DNA of 64,000 nucleotides, from positions 84,483-148,482 of the forward strand of contig NZ_JACSQF010000002.1 in NCBI RefSeq assembly GCF_014836755.1, written 5' to 3'. The DNA comes from Oerskovia merdavium (GTDB lineage Bacteria; Actinomycetota; Actinomycetes; Actinomycetales; Cellulomonadaceae). Below are positions 24,171 to 34,539 of this stretch, piece after piece (the first letter of the stretch is position 1; the number at the start of each line of letters is the position of its first letter). The notes under the pieces are model-generated. The model saw only the letters and a list, made by a program, of their open reading frames with translations, searched no databases and was not told the origin of the DNA. The translations under genes were made by a program, and so were the position numbers.

Positions 24171-26030
24171 TCAGCCTCGCGGCAGCCGGACCTCGAACGT
24201 CGTGCCCGACGCCGGAGCGCGCCCCGCGTCGTCGGCCTCCGGTCCGTCGTCGCGCCGCGGTCCCGTGGCTCCTGGCCGCGCGAGGTCGCTCGCGGTCGCG
24301 TCGCGCACCGAGATCTCCCCGCCGTGCGCCTGGACCACGGCCTGCGCGATCGCGAGGCCCAGCCCGGTCGACCCGCCGACCCGGTTGCGCGCCGAGTCGC
24401 CGCGGCTGAACCGCTGGAACAGCGACGGCAGCAGGGCGGGCGGGATGCCGGGGCCGTCGTCGGTCACGGACAGGACCACGTGGTCCTCGCCGTCGGGCCG
24501 GATGCTCACGACGACGCGCGTGCCGGGCGGCGTGTGGACGCGGGCGTTGCCGAGCAGGTTGGTGAAGACCTGCCGCAGCCGCGCCTCGTCGCCCACGACC
24601 GTGACGTCGGGGATGTCGAACGTGTCGTCGCCGTCGGCCCAGAGGGCGTCGCCCTCGGCGAGGATCCCGTCGCCGTCGAGCGTCAGCGTGTCGACCTCGG
24701 CAGGGTCGCGGTCGCCCGTGGTCGAGCCCTCGTCCCCCTCGACGACCGGCCCCTCGCCCCCTGCGAGCGGCAGGTCGAGCTCCCACACGTGGTCGCGGCT
24801 CGCGGCGTGCGCGTCGGCCACCGCGTCGATCGCGAGGGCCGCGAGGTCGACGGGATCGCGGTCGAGCGGCCGCCCCGCGTCGAGCCGGGCGAGGAGCAGG
24901 AGGTCCTCGACCAGGTCGCCCATGCGCAGGGCCTCGGACTCGATACGGTCGAGGGCGCGCAGCGTGTCGGGCGGGACCTGGTCGGGGGAGCGGCGGACGA
25001 GCTCGGAGTACCCGCGGATCGAGGCGAGCGGCGTGCGCAGCTCGTGGCTCGCGTCGGCGACGAACTGTCGGACCTGGGTCTCGGACTCGTGCCGCGCGGT
25101 CAGGGAGGCCTCGACGTGGTCGAGCATGCGGTTGAGCGCCGCGCCCACCTGCCCGACCTCGGTCCGTTCGTCGGTGAACTGCTCGTCGACGCGGGGGATC
25201 TCCTCGACCTCACCGCGGTCGAGCGGTAGCTCGGACACGTGCACGGCCGCGTCGGCGAGCGAGTCCAGGGGTCGCAGCGAGCGGCGGACGAGCCACGTCC
25301 CGAGCACCGACGCGAGCACGATCCCGGCGGCGACGAGCCCCGCCTCGACGAGCAGGTAGCCCTCGAGCGTCTCGGTCACGGCGGCCGTGCTCATCGCGGT
25401 GATGCTGGGCTCGCCCCGCTCGGTCGTGGTCGAGACGGCCCGGAACGAGCCGAGGCCGCTCACCTCGACCGTGTGGGGCCGGTCGTCGGAGGGCACGGTC
25501 TCGAGCTCGGCGACCTGCTCGTCCGTGAGCTGCTGGAGGTTGCCCGACGCGTCGATGTACCCCGCGAACCGCACCGACCCGTTCTCGTAGACCACGTTGA
25601 TGGTCCCGGCGCCCTGCCCGGGGGGCAGGGGGCTCTGGTTCTCCGTGCCCGACGACGGAGCCTCGCCCGGGAGCGTCCCGGCACCCGGGTCCTGGGCCGA
25701 GCCGTCCGACGTCGCGCCGGGCTCCGTGGGTGCGGTCGAACCGTCGGCGCCGCCCGTCGTGGTGTCCTCCGGAGCGCTCCCGGTCGTGCCGGCAGTGCCC
25801 TCGGTGGGAGGCGCGTCAGCGCCGAACCGGTCGAACGGGCCGCGCTCGGCGCGCTGGCTCGCCTGGACCAGCTCCAGGTCGAGGCGGTCGACCAGGCTCG
25901 CGCGGAGCGCGAGCGTCGAGCTGGTGGCGAGCGCGACGCTCAGGACGAGCAGGATCGCGACGAGGACCATGACGAGCTGTCGGCGCAGGGTGCGCGGTCG
26001 GGCGGTGAGCGACGCCCGGGGTGAGGTCAC
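24171..26030 (-). CDS. Two-component sensor histidine kinase (HAMP-HisKA-HATPase)
   Basis: 619 aa. Membrane span 1 (about 18-45), an extracytoplasmic region of about 185 aa containing a Thr/Gly/Ser/Pro low-complexity stretch (about 72-140), span 2 (about 230-252), HAMP linker, HisKA box FVADASHELRTPLASIRGYSEL with phospho-acceptor His near 328, then N box LRQVFTNLLGNARVHTP, G1 DDGPGIP, F box RFSRGD and G2 GGSTGLGLAI. An acidic insert of about 45 aa (GGEGPVVEGDEGSTTGDRD onward) lies between HisKA and the ATPase domain. The GTG start lies three bases after the response regulator stop, so the two are one operon. Signal unknown. Confidence 0.9.
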   Translation of the reverse strand: MTSPRASLTARPRTLRRQLVMVLVAILLVLSVALATSSTLALRASLVDRLDLELVQASQRAERGPFDRFGADAPPTEGTAGTTGSAPEDTTTGGADGSTAPTEPGATSDGSAQDPGAGTLPGEAPSSGTENQSPLPPGQGAGTINVVYENGSVRFAGYIDASGNLQQLTDEQVAELETVPSDDRPHTVEVSGLGSFRAVSTTTERGEPSITAMSTAAVTETLEGYLLVEAGLVAAGIVLASVLGTWLVRRSLRPLDSLADAAVHVSELPLDRGEVEEIPRVDEQFTDERTEVGQVGAALNRMLDHVEASLTARHESETQVRQFVADASHELRTPLASIRGYSELVRRSPDQVPPDTLRALDRIESEALRMGDLVEDLLLLARLDAGRPLDRDPVDLAALAIDAVADAHAASRDHVWELDLPLAGGEGPVVEGDEGSTTGDRDPAEVDTLTLDGDGILAEGDALWADGDDTFDIPDVTVVGDEARLRQVFTNLLGNARVHTPPGTRVVVSIRPDGEDHVVLSVTDDGPGIPPALLPSLFQRFSRGDSARNRVGGSTGLGLAIAQAVVQAHGGEISVRDATASDLARPGATGPRRDDGPEADDAGRAPASGTTFEVRLPRG

Positions 26031-26033
26031 GCG

Positions 26034-26873
<840 letters not shown>

Positions 26874-26958
26874 GCGTCCATGGTGCGCGCGGTGTCTCGG
26901 CGGCGCCTGTGGTGTTCCTATGAATCGACTGTGAGGCCCCGGGGGTCCCGCGCGCGGG

Positions 26959-27651
26959 TCAGTCGAGCGGCCGCTCCCTGCGTGACGCGGCGAGCGTCGA
27001 GGACAGGATCGCCTCGATCGCGAAGGCCGTGGCGCCGGCGAGGTCGACCGCCTCGGGGTCGAGCAGCCACTGGGTCTGGAGGCCGTCCATGACGGCGATG
27101 ATCGTGCTGGCTGCGCGGTCGAGCGCGACGGGGTCGAGCTCGACGTCGTCCTCGGGCGTCAGGAGCCCGGCCTCGCGGCGCTCGGCGATCACGGTGTCGA
27201 GCGCGCTCGTGATGTCCCCGCGCAGGCCCGCGAAGCGGCGCGCGGCCCAGTCGCGCGCGGGGTGCTGGTCGGTCACGGACTCGCCGGTCAGGACGGTGTA
27301 CGCCTGGACGATGCCGGGGCGCTCGGCGTTCATGCGGGCGGTCGTGACGAGGTGGCGGAACAGGTCGAGCCCGCCGGGGATGTGCTTGCCCTCGAGGTGC
27401 TCGACGTCGACGACGTCTCGGAACTCGAGGACCTCGATGAGGAGCTGGTTCTTGGAGCCGAAGTGGTGGAGCACCCCGGCGTGGGTGATCCCGACCTGCT
27501 CGGCGACCTCGGCGAGCGAGCCCTGGTGGTACCCCTTGGACCCGAAGACGCGCATGGCTGCGCGCAGGATCTCTTCGCGCCGGGCGGCGGTGCCCTTGCG
27601 CGGTCGGCGCGTGCGCGCCGGTGTGGTGGCCTCTGTCATGACCGCAACCAT
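26959..27651 (-). CDS. TetR-family regulator of the GH3/oligosaccharide importer locus
   Basis: 230 aa. Basic N-terminus TPARTRRPRKGTAARREEILRAAMRVFGSKGYHQGS, helix-turn-helix LAEVAEQVGITHAGVLHHFGSKNQLL, helical ligand domain. Divergent from the GH3 glycosidase gene; a perfect 22-bp palindrome overlaps the shared promoter, so it most likely represses both itself and the glycosidase. ATG at 27651 has GAAGAT six bases upstream; a second Met four codons later is an alternative. The inducer is presumably a product or substrate of the glycosidase (inference). Confidence 0.87.
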   Translation of the reverse strand: MVAVMTEATTPARTRRPRKGTAARREEILRAAMRVFGSKGYHQGSLAEVAEQVGITHAGVLHHFGSKNQLLIEVLEFRDVVDVEHLEGKHIPGGLDLFRHLVTTARMNAERPGIVQAYTVLTGESVTDQHPARDWAARRFAGLRGDITSALDTVIAERREAGLLTPEDDVELDPVALDRAASTIIAVMDGLQTQWLLDPEAVDLAGATAFAIEAILSSTLAASRRERPLD

Positions 27652-27667
27652 ACTGTGATCTTCGTTG

Positions 27668-27689
27668 ACTTACTGACTAGTCAGTAAGT
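27668..27689. promoter_or_regulatory. TetR operator, perfect 22-bp palindrome
   Basis: Half-site ACTTACTGACT is followed directly by its exact reverse complement. It lies 16 bp from the tetR start codon and 48 bp from the GH3 start codon, in the divergent promoter. The TTACTGACTAGTCAGTAA core is a familiar TetR-type operator shape. Confidence 0.85.
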
Positions 27690-27737
27690 GTGGTTGTATA
27701 TCGGCCAGCAGACAACGCCGTCCGAACGGAGCACCTG

Positions 27738-30464
27738 GTGTCACTGAAGACCCACGACGTCACGACCGACGTCACCCCCGACGTCGTCGACGTCGGTGCC
27801 GACGTCGACGGGACCGAGGAACGCCTCGCGCGCCTCACCGCAGACCTCACGGTCGAGGAGAAGGTCTCCCTCCTCGTCGGCGCAGGCATGTGGACCACGA
27901 CCCCGATCGAGCGCATCGGCCTGCGGGCCGTCGCGATGTCGGACGGCCCGGTGGGCGTCCGTGGCACGGGCGGCGAGTCCACCCTGGCCGACGGCTCCCC
28001 GGTGACCGCGCAGACCTCCGCGATGTTCCCCGCGCCCAGCGCGCTCTCGGCGACCTGGGACCGCGGCCTCGCGGCCCGCGCCGGCGCGCTGTTCGCGTCC
28101 GAGGCGCGCCGCCACGGCGTCGACGTGGTCCTCGCCCCGCAGATCAACCTCCAGCGCACGCCCGTGGGCGGCCGGCACTTCGAGTGCTACTCCGAGGACC
28201 CGCACCTGACCGCGGAGATCGCGGTCGAGCTCGTGCGCTCCTCGCAGGCCCACGGCGTGGGCATGAGCGTCAAGCACTACGTCGCGAACGACTCCGAGAC
28301 CGAGCGCACGCGCTACCTCGCGCGCCTCGACGAGCGCACGCTGCGCGAGGTCTACCTCCCGCCGTTCGAGCGCGTCGTGCACGAGGCCCAGGCCTGGAGC
28401 GTCATGGGTGCCTACTCGGGCGTCGACGACGGCGAGACCGCGGCCCCGGTGCTCGAGCACCGCCCGCTGCTCACGGGGGTCCTCAAGGAGGAGTGGGGCT
28501 TCGACGGCGTCGTCGTGAGCGACTGGGTCGCGACCAAGACGGTCCGCGGCGCGGTCGAGGGAGGCCTCGACCTGCAGATGCCCGGCCCCGACGGCCCGTG
28601 GGGCGACGGCCTGCTCGCCGCCGTCCGCTCGGGCGAGGTCGCCGAGGGCGAGCTCGACGACAAGGTCCTGCGCCTCCTGCGCCTGGCCCACCGGGTCGGC
28701 GCGCTCGACCTCGGGGCACCCCACGCTCCCGGCACCGCGCAGGTGACCGGGTTCCAGCCCGACGACGCACCCTCCTCCGCGTCGTCGGCCCGCGACGGGC
28801 TCACGGGCCAGGAAGCGTCGGCCGCGTTCCTCCGTGAGCTCGTCGCACGCTCGATCGTCGTGCTCAAGAACGAGGCCGTGGCGGCCCCTGGTGCCGACCG
28901 GGCGGGCGGTGCCCGCGGCGCGGACGCCGGGCTCGTGCCCCTCGACCCCGCGGCCCTGGCCCCCGCCGGCCGTCCCCTGACCGTCGCGCTGCTCGGCCCC
29001 GCCGCGACCACCCCGTTCCTCCAGGGCGGCGGCTCGTCGTTCGTGGTCCCCGACCGCGTGACCACCCCCGAGGACGAGCTCCGCGCGGGCCTGCCCGAGG
29101 GCACGCGCATCCTGGTCCACGACGGTGCCCGCTCGCGCTCCAACCCGCCCGCGCTCGACGTCTCGGGCCGCTGCAGCGACCCGGTCACGGGCGCGCCCGG
29201 CCTGCGCGTCGAGCTCCTCGACGCGCACGGCGAGGCCCTCGACTCCCGCACGGCCCCGACGTGGGACGGGTGGCTCCAGGACGTCCGGGCCGACGCCGTG
29301 GCCGTGCGGGTCCGCGCGGACGTCGACCTCGAGGAGCCCGGCACGCACGAGCTCGGCATCGGCACGGTCGGCGTCCACACCGTGACGGTCGACGCACGGC
29401 TCGTCTCGACGGGCGACGTCGTCGTCAACGAGGACGTCGTCCTGAGCTCGGGTCACAACCACCCCGTGGCCCGCACCGTGGACGTCGAGGTCACCGAGCC
29501 GCGCACCGCGCGGCTCGACGCGACCCTCCAGGTGGTCCACGCCGTCGGGTACGCGTCGTTCGTCCGGGGCGAGCTCGTCCACCGGCTCCCCGGCGCGACC
29601 GCTCAGGAGCTGCTCGACGAGGCCGTCGCCGCGGCGACCGAGGCCGACGTCGTGGTCCTCGTCGTCGGCACGACCGAGGAGGTCGAGTCCGAGGGCTACG
29701 ACCGCCCCGACCTCGATCTCCCGGGCAACCAGGACCGGCTCGCCGAGCTCGTCCTGGCGGCCAACCCCCGCACGGTCGTGGTCGTCAACGCGGGCGCCCC
29801 GGTCCTGCTGCCCTGGCTCGACGACGCCCCGGCCGTCCTGTGGGCGTGGCTCGGCGGCCAGGAGGCCGGTTCGGGCCTCGCCGACGCGCTGCTCGGCGTG
29901 ACCGAGCCCTCGGGCCGGCTGCCCTGGACGCTGCCCGCGCGCTTCGAGGACGTCCCTGTCCCGCACGCGATCCCGCAGGACGGGGTCGTCGAGTACTCCG
30001 AGGGGCTCGACGTCGGCTACCGCGCCTGGGAGCGTACGGGCGCCACGCCCGCGGCCCCGTTCGGGCACGGTCTCGGCTGGTCCACGTGGGAGTACCTGGG
30101 CGCGACGGTCGTCGAGGACCCCGCCGGGTCCGACCCCGCCCCGTCCGGCGACGTCCTGCTCGACGTCTCCGTCCGCAACACGGGCGAGCGCACGAGCCGC
30201 GAGGTCGTCCAGGTCTACGTCGAGCCCGATGCGGCGTCGACCCCGCCCGGAGCCCCCTCCCGCCCCGTGCGCTGGCTCGGCGGCTTCGCCGTCGTCGATG
30301 CCGCCCCGGGCGAGCTCACCACGGCGCGCGTGCGCATCCCCGCACGCGCCCTCCAGATCTGGGACGTCCCCTCGCAGCAGTGGGTCATCGCTGCCGGCGG
30401 GCACGTCCTGCGAGCCGGCCGGTCGATCCGCGACCTCCGGCTCCGGGCACCACTGCCCGCCTGA
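27738..30464 (+). CDS. Glycoside hydrolase family 3 beta-glycosidase with PA14-like insert
   Basis: 908 aa, no signal peptide, so cytoplasmic. Catalytic barrel with the KHYVANDSE motif and nucleophile Asp262 in VVVSDWVATKT; second alpha/beta domain (VARSIVVLKNEA, GGSSFVVPD, VVVVGTTEEVESEGYDRPDLDLPGNQ); a PA14-like beta insert (about 480-620) that often shapes the active site for oligosaccharides; C-terminal fibronectin-like domain (VSVRNTGERTSREVVQVYVEP). GTG at 27738 is chosen because GGAG lies six bases upstream and the earlier in-frame GTG lies within the operator. It probably cleaves oligosaccharides delivered by the downstream importer; linkage specificity (beta-glucoside, beta-xyloside) is not readable. 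Confidence 0.88.
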   Translation: MSLKTHDVTTDVTPDVVDVGADVDGTEERLARLTADLTVEEKVSLLVGAGMWTTTPIERIGLRAVAMSDGPVGVRGTGGESTLADGSPVTAQTSAMFPAPSALSATWDRGLAARAGALFASEARRHGVDVVLAPQINLQRTPVGGRHFECYSEDPHLTAEIAVELVRSSQAHGVGMSVKHYVANDSETERTRYLARLDERTLREVYLPPFERVVHEAQAWSVMGAYSGVDDGETAAPVLEHRPLLTGVLKEEWGFDGVVVSDWVATKTVRGAVEGGLDLQMPGPDGPWGDGLLAAVRSGEVAEGELDDKVLRLLRLAHRVGALDLGAPHAPGTAQVTGFQPDDAPSSASSARDGLTGQEASAAFLRELVARSIVVLKNEAVAAPGADRAGGARGADAGLVPLDPAALAPAGRPLTVALLGPAATTPFLQGGGSSFVVPDRVTTPEDELRAGLPEGTRILVHDGARSRSNPPALDVSGRCSDPVTGAPGLRVELLDAHGEALDSRTAPTWDGWLQDVRADAVAVRVRADVDLEEPGTHELGIGTVGVHTVTVDARLVSTGDVVVNEDVVLSSGHNHPVARTVDVEVTEPRTARLDATLQVVHAVGYASFVRGELVHRLPGATAQELLDEAVAAATEADVVVLVVGTTEEVESEGYDRPDLDLPGNQDRLAELVLAANPRTVVVVNAGAPVLLPWLDDAPAVLWAWLGGQEAGSGLADALLGVTEPSGRLPWTLPARFEDVPVPHAIPQDGVVEYSEGLDVGYRAWERTGATPAAPFGHGLGWSTWEYLGATVVEDPAGSDPAPSGDVLLDVSVRNTGERTSREVVQVYVEPDAASTPPGAPSRPVRWLGGFAVVDAAPGELTTARVRIPARALQIWDVPSQQWVIAAGGHVLRAGRSIRDLRLRAPLPA

Positions 30465-30638
30465 CCCGGGGAGCGGCGGCGTTCCCCCGCCGCAGCTCCT
30501 CGACAGCACCACCGCACGACCCGCACCACCCGCTCGGCCCCGCAGCACAGCGCACGACCCAGCCCCACCCAGCAGATGTCAGGTTCACCGCGGACCGCAC
30601 GTACGGTTCGTTCAGATTTTCAGTGCAAGGAGGCACTC

Positions 30639-32309
30639 ATGAACAAGCGCAGGATCAGCACGGCGATCGTCGGACTCACGTCTCTCGCCCTCATCGCCAC
30701 CGCATGCAGCGGCGGCGGCAGCGGAGAGGGCGGCACCTCGTCGGCAGGAGGCTCGAGCGTCCTGACCATCGGGATGCCGAACGGTCCCCAGACCGACAAC
30801 TCCAACCCGTTCGCCAACACGTCCTCGGCGATGTCGCTGGGCTACGCGTTCGCGATCTACGAGCCGCTGGCCCAGGTCAACACGGTGCGTCCGTCCGAGG
30901 ACCCCACGCCGTGGCTCGCGAGCGAGTGGGAGTGGAACGCGGACTACACGCAGCTGACCCTCACGGCCCGTGACGGCGTCAAGTGGTCGGACGGCGAGGA
31001 CTTCACGGCCGAGGACATCGCCTACTCGTTCCAGATCCGCAAGGACAACGAGGGCCTCAACACGTTCGCGCTGCCGTTCGGCGACATCACGGTCGACGGC
31101 AACAAGGTCACCGTCTCGTTCACCTCGGGGCAGTTCGTCAAGCAGGGCCAGATCCTCCAGCTCTTCGTGGTCCCCGAGCACGTCTGGAAGGACGTGGAGG
31201 ACCTCACGACCTGGACCAACGAGGAGCCCGTCGGCACGGGCCCGTACACCCTCAAGTCCTGGACCGCGCAGGCCGCGACCCTCACGGCCCGTGACGACTA
31301 CTGGGGCGGCGAGCTCGGCGTCAAGGAGCTGCGCTACAGCTCCTACAACGACAACAACGCACTCACCAATGCCCTGGTCTCGGGCGAGGCGCAGTGGGGA
31401 TGGACCTTCATCCCCGACTACGAGAAGGTCTACATCGACGCCAACCCCGAGGTGAACAACCAGTGGGCGCCCACGGGTCTGGGCATCGACACGCTGTTCC
31501 TCAACACCGAGACCGCGCCGTTCGACGACGTCGCCGTCCGCAAGGCCGTGCAGCTCGTGCTCGACCGGGAGCAGATCTCCGAGCTCGCGTCCTCGGGCGT
31601 GTTCCCGCCCCTGACCAACGTCGCGGGGCTGCCCGAGCCCGCAGGCACCGACTTCATCACCGCGCCCTTCCAGGGCAAGGACTACACGGTCGACGAGGCC
31701 GGTGCCAAGCAGGTCCTGGCCGACGCGGGCTACACGCTCGACGGCACGACGCTCAAGGACCCCGAGGGCAACGCCGTGACGTTCACGCTGACCAACCCCA
31801 CGGGATGGTCGGACTACCTGACCGAGCTCCAGATGATCGCCGACGCGGTCAAGCCCCTGGGGATCACGGCCACGGTCGAGGGCCAGAACGCCGACGCCTG
31901 GTTCACCGCGATCGCCGAGGGCGACTTCCAGGCCTCGATGCACTGGACCGACGGCGGTGCGACCCCCTGGGACACCTACTCCAACCAGATGGACGGCGCC
32001 CAGTACCTGCCGCTCGGTGAGCGCGCCATCTGGAACTTCGGCCGCTTCAAGAACGACGAGGCGACCGCTGCCCTGGCCACGTACGCCAACGCCACGGACG
32101 AGGCGGCCCGCACGGCCGCGCTCGAGACCGTCCAGCAGGTCTTCGTCGACGAGGTCCCGGCCATCGCGCTCCTCGGACGCCCGGCCGCGGCCCAGTACTC
32201 GACCAAGAACTTCGTGGGCTGGCCCTCGGACGAGGACCCGTACGCGAACCCGCAGCCGACGACGGCCAACGCGTCGCTCATCCTCACGAAGCTGAAGCCG
32301 GCTTCCTGA
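30639..32309 (+). CDS. ABC importer solute-binding lipoprotein, peptide/oligosaccharide family 5
   Basis: 556 aa. Signal peptide MNKRRISTAIVGLTSLALI and lipobox ATAC. SBP_bac_5 features: PTPWLASEWEWNADYTQLTLTARDGVKWSDGEDFTAEDIAYSF, EPVGTGPYTLKSW, ARDDYWGG, FDDVAVRKAVQLVLDREQI. Family 5 proteins bind peptides, nickel or oligosaccharides; the neighbouring GH3 enzyme points to a cello- or xylo-type oligosaccharide (inference). AAGGAGG precedes the ATG. The 174-bp gap upstream holds no gene; GTCAGGTTCACC at 30578-30589 recurs exactly before the next gene. A large hairpin follows the stop. Confidence 0.88.
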   Translation: MNKRRISTAIVGLTSLALIATACSGGGSGEGGTSSAGGSSVLTIGMPNGPQTDNSNPFANTSSAMSLGYAFAIYEPLAQVNTVRPSEDPTPWLASEWEWNADYTQLTLTARDGVKWSDGEDFTAEDIAYSFQIRKDNEGLNTFALPFGDITVDGNKVTVSFTSGQFVKQGQILQLFVVPEHVWKDVEDLTTWTNEEPVGTGPYTLKSWTAQAATLTARDDYWGGELGVKELRYSSYNDNNALTNALVSGEAQWGWTFIPDYEKVYIDANPEVNNQWAPTGLGIDTLFLNTETAPFDDVAVRKAVQLVLDREQISELASSGVFPPLTNVAGLPEPAGTDFITAPFQGKDYTVDEAGAKQVLADAGYTLDGTTLKDPEGNAVTFTLTNPTGWSDYLTELQMIADAVKPLGITATVEGQNADAWFTAIAEGDFQASMHWTDGGATPWDTYSNQMDGAQYLPLGERAIWNFGRFKNDEATAALATYANATDEAARTAALETVQQVFVDEVPAIALLGRPAAAQYSTKNFVGWPSDEDPYANPQPTTANASLILTKLKPAS

Positions 32310-32317
32310 TCGCGTGA

Positions 32318-32431
32318 CTGCTCGTGAGTGAGGGGGCGGGGCCGTCGCCGGGCCTACCATCCGGCCTCGTTCCTCGGCCTCCCGCCAGGCCCGACCACGG
32401 CCCGGCGGCGGCCCCGCCCCCTCACGAGCAG
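32318..32431 (+). terminator. Large intercistronic stem-loop after the binding-protein gene
   Basis: Left arm 32318-32352 pairs with right arm 32401-32431 over about 31 bp, with a 4-nt bulge (TGAG) and one mismatch, around a 48-nt loop. Its position between the binding-protein gene and the ATPase/permease genes fits a partial terminator or mRNA-stabilising element that raises binding-protein expression over the rest of the operon. Confidence 0.75.
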
Positions 32432-32479
32432 CTGGTCAGCGCTGACTCCACCCCGTTCCCCCCAGCAGTCAGGTTCACC

Positions 32480-33559
32480 ATGAGTTCCGACACGCACACC
32501 GCCCCGGCCGCGCCCCCGCCCGACGCGCCCGTCCTCGAGGCCCGCGGGCTCACCAAGCACTTCCCCGTCCGGGGCCTGCGCTCGAACGCCGTGGTGCACG
32601 CGGTCGACGGCGTGGACGTCTCGTTGCGCAGCGGCCAGGTCGTCGCGCTCGTGGGGGAGTCCGGGTCCGGCAAGTCGACCATCGCCCGCCTCCTGGCCCG
32701 CCTGTACACGCAGACGTCGGGCGAGATCCTGCTGCACGGCGAGCCCGTGACCGCGCACCGCGGCCGAGCCTTCCGCCGGTACTGCCGGCGCGTGCAGATG
32801 ATCTTCCAGGACCCGTTCGGGTCGCTCAACCCGGTCCACACGATCCGCTACACGCTCACGCGCTCGCTGCGGATCCACCAGCCGAGGCTGCGCGGGCAGG
32901 CCCTCGAGGACGCCCTCGCGGCGCTGCTCAACCGGGTCCAGCTCCAGCCCGAGCGGTACGTCGACAAGTACCCCCACGAGCTCTCGGGCGGCCAGCGCCA
33001 GCGTGTCGCGATCGCCCGCGCCCTCGCCGCGGACCCCGAGGTCCTGCTCGCGGACGAGCCCATCTCGATGCTCGACGTGTCGATCCGCATCGGGATCCTC
33101 AACCTCCTCAAGGACCTGCGCGACCGGCTCGGCATCGCGATCCTCTACATCACGCACGACATCGCCTCGGCCCGGTACTTCGCCGACGAGACCCGGGTCA
33201 TGTACGCGGGCCGCATCGTCGAGCACGGCGAGAGCGAGCTCGTCACGCAGGAGCCCGCGCACCCCTACACCCAGCTCCTGGTGCGCTCGGCCCCCGACCC
33301 GGAGAACCTCGCGGCGCAGGACCGCACGGGAGCGAACGGCGAGCCGCCGTCGATGGTCCGCCCGCCCGCGGGCTGCCGCTTCAGCCCGCGCTGCCCGTTC
33401 GCGACCGACCTGTGCCGGAGCACCGTCCCCGACCTCGTGGACGTGGGCGACGGCCGCAAGGTCGCCTGCTGGGGCTACGTGGGAGCGTCCGACGTCGAAC
33501 CTGCCGAGCGGGACCTGCTCCCCGAGCTCGGCTCCGCACGAGTGGGGGTGTCGGCATGA
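32480..33559 (+). CDS. ABC importer ATP-binding protein (OppF/DppF-type)
   Basis: 359 aa. Walker [11 protein letters not shown]-loop [12 protein letters not shown], signature LSGGQRQR, Walker [14 protein letters not shown]-loop THDI, and the oligopeptide-ABC C-terminal domain with the four-Cys pattern [15 protein letters not shown]...C (possible Fe-S or metal site of OppD/F proteins). ATG at 32480 follows AGG at six bases; upstream in-frame sequence is the hairpin and is not coding. The stop overlaps the permease ATG (ATGA). Confidence 0.88.
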   Translation: MSSDTHTAPAAPPPDAPVLEARGLTKHFPVRGLRSNAVVHAVDGVDVSLRSGQVVALVGESGSGKSTIARLLARLYTQTSGEILLHGEPVTAHRGRAFRRYCRRVQMIFQDPFGSLNPVHTIRYTLTRSLRIHQPRLRGQALEDALAALLNRVQLQPERYVDKYPHELSGGQRQRVAIARALAADPEVLLADEPISMLDVSIRIGILNLLKDLRDRLGIAILYITHDIASARYFADETRVMYAGRIVEHGESELVTQEPAHPYTQLLVRSAPDPENLAAQDRTGANGEPPSMVRPPAGCRFSPRCPFATDLCRSTVPDLVDVGDGRKVACWGYVGASDVEPAERDLLPELGSARVGVSA

Positions 33560-34536
33560 AGTACTTCCTGCGACGCATCGTCTTCTACGTGATCACCGCG
33601 TGGGCGGCCATCACGATCAACTTCTTCATCCCGCGCATGATGGACGGCGACCCGGTGTCGTCCTTCATCAACAAGAACCAGGGCCGCATCAGCTCCGAGG
33701 CCCGCGAGTCGCTCTACGTCCTGTTCGGGCTCGACAGCGGGGCCTCGCTCTGGGAGCAGTACGTCGACTACTGGAAGATGCTGTTCTCGGGCGACCTGGG
33801 GCTCTCGATCATGCTCTTCCCGAGCACCGTGAGCGAGGTCATCGCCCAGGCGCTGCCGTGGACCATCGGGCTCGTCGGCATCGCGACGGTCATCAGCTTC
33901 CTGCTCGGCTCGTTCCTGGGCGTCGTCATCGGCTGGCGTCGTGGGTCCTGGGCCGACGGCCTCCTCCCGATCACGACGTTCTTCTCGTCGGTGCCGTACT
34001 TCTGGCTGGGCCTGGTCGCGATCATGCTCTTCTCGGTGACGTGGTCGATCTTCCCGTCGTCGGGCGCCTACCAGCCCGGGCTGGTGCCCGGGTGGAGCTG
34101 GGAGTTCATCGGCTCGGTGATCCAGCACGGCACGCTGCCCGCGATCACGATCGTGCTGTCCTCGGTCGCGGGCTGGATCCTCGGTATGCGGAACATGACC
34201 GTCACGGTCACCTCGGAGGACTACGTCACGGTCGCGCAGGCCAAGGGCCTCTCGGAGCGCCGCGTGATGTTCGGGTACGCGGCCCGCAACGCGATCCTGC
34301 CGCAGGTCTCGGGCTTCGCGCTCTCGCTCGGCTTCATCGTGTCCGGGACGCTCGTCATGGAGAAGGTCTTCTCCTACCAGGGCGTGGGCTTCACGCTCCT
34401 GCAGGCGATCGGCGCGCACGACTACCCCCTCATGCAGGGCATCTTCCTCATGATCACGCTGTCCGTCCTCGTGGCGAACATCCTCGCCGACCTCGCGTAC
34501 GTGGTCCTCGACCCGCGCACCCGACAGGAGGGCTGA
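33556..34536 (+). CDS. ABC importer permease (OppB/DppB-type)
   Basis: 326 aa. N-terminal span [25 protein letters not shown], then the inner-membrane domain with about five more spans. The coupling helix is in [29 protein letters not shown] (EAA loop), followed by [19 protein letters not shown] and [19 protein letters not shown], all typical of DppB. It overlaps the upstream gene by four bases and ends three bases before the next permease gene. Confidence 0.88.
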   Translation: MKYFLRRIVFYVITAWAAITINFFIPRMMDGDPVSSFINKNQGRISSEARESLYVLFGLDSGASLWEQYVDYWKMLFSGDLGLSIMLFPSTVSEVIAQALPWTIGLVGIATVISFLLGSFLGVVIGWRRGSWADGLLPITTFFSSVPYFWLGLVAIMLFSVTWSIFPSSGAYQPGLVPGWSWEFIGSVIQHGTLPAITIVLSSVAGWILGMRNMTVTVTSEDYVTVAQAKGLSERRVMFGYAARNAILPQVSGFALSLGFIVSGTLVMEKVFSYQGVGFTLLQAIGAHDYPLMQGIFLMITLSVLVANILADLAYVVLDPRTRQEG

Positions 34537-34539
34537 CCG

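Noticed and set aside
25118-25142. GAGCATGCGGTTGAG in the histidine kinase gene looks like an arm of the subtype A palindrome
   Set aside because: It encodes the conserved linker LNRMLDHVE after the HAMP region, has no partner arm, and is explained by codon usage.
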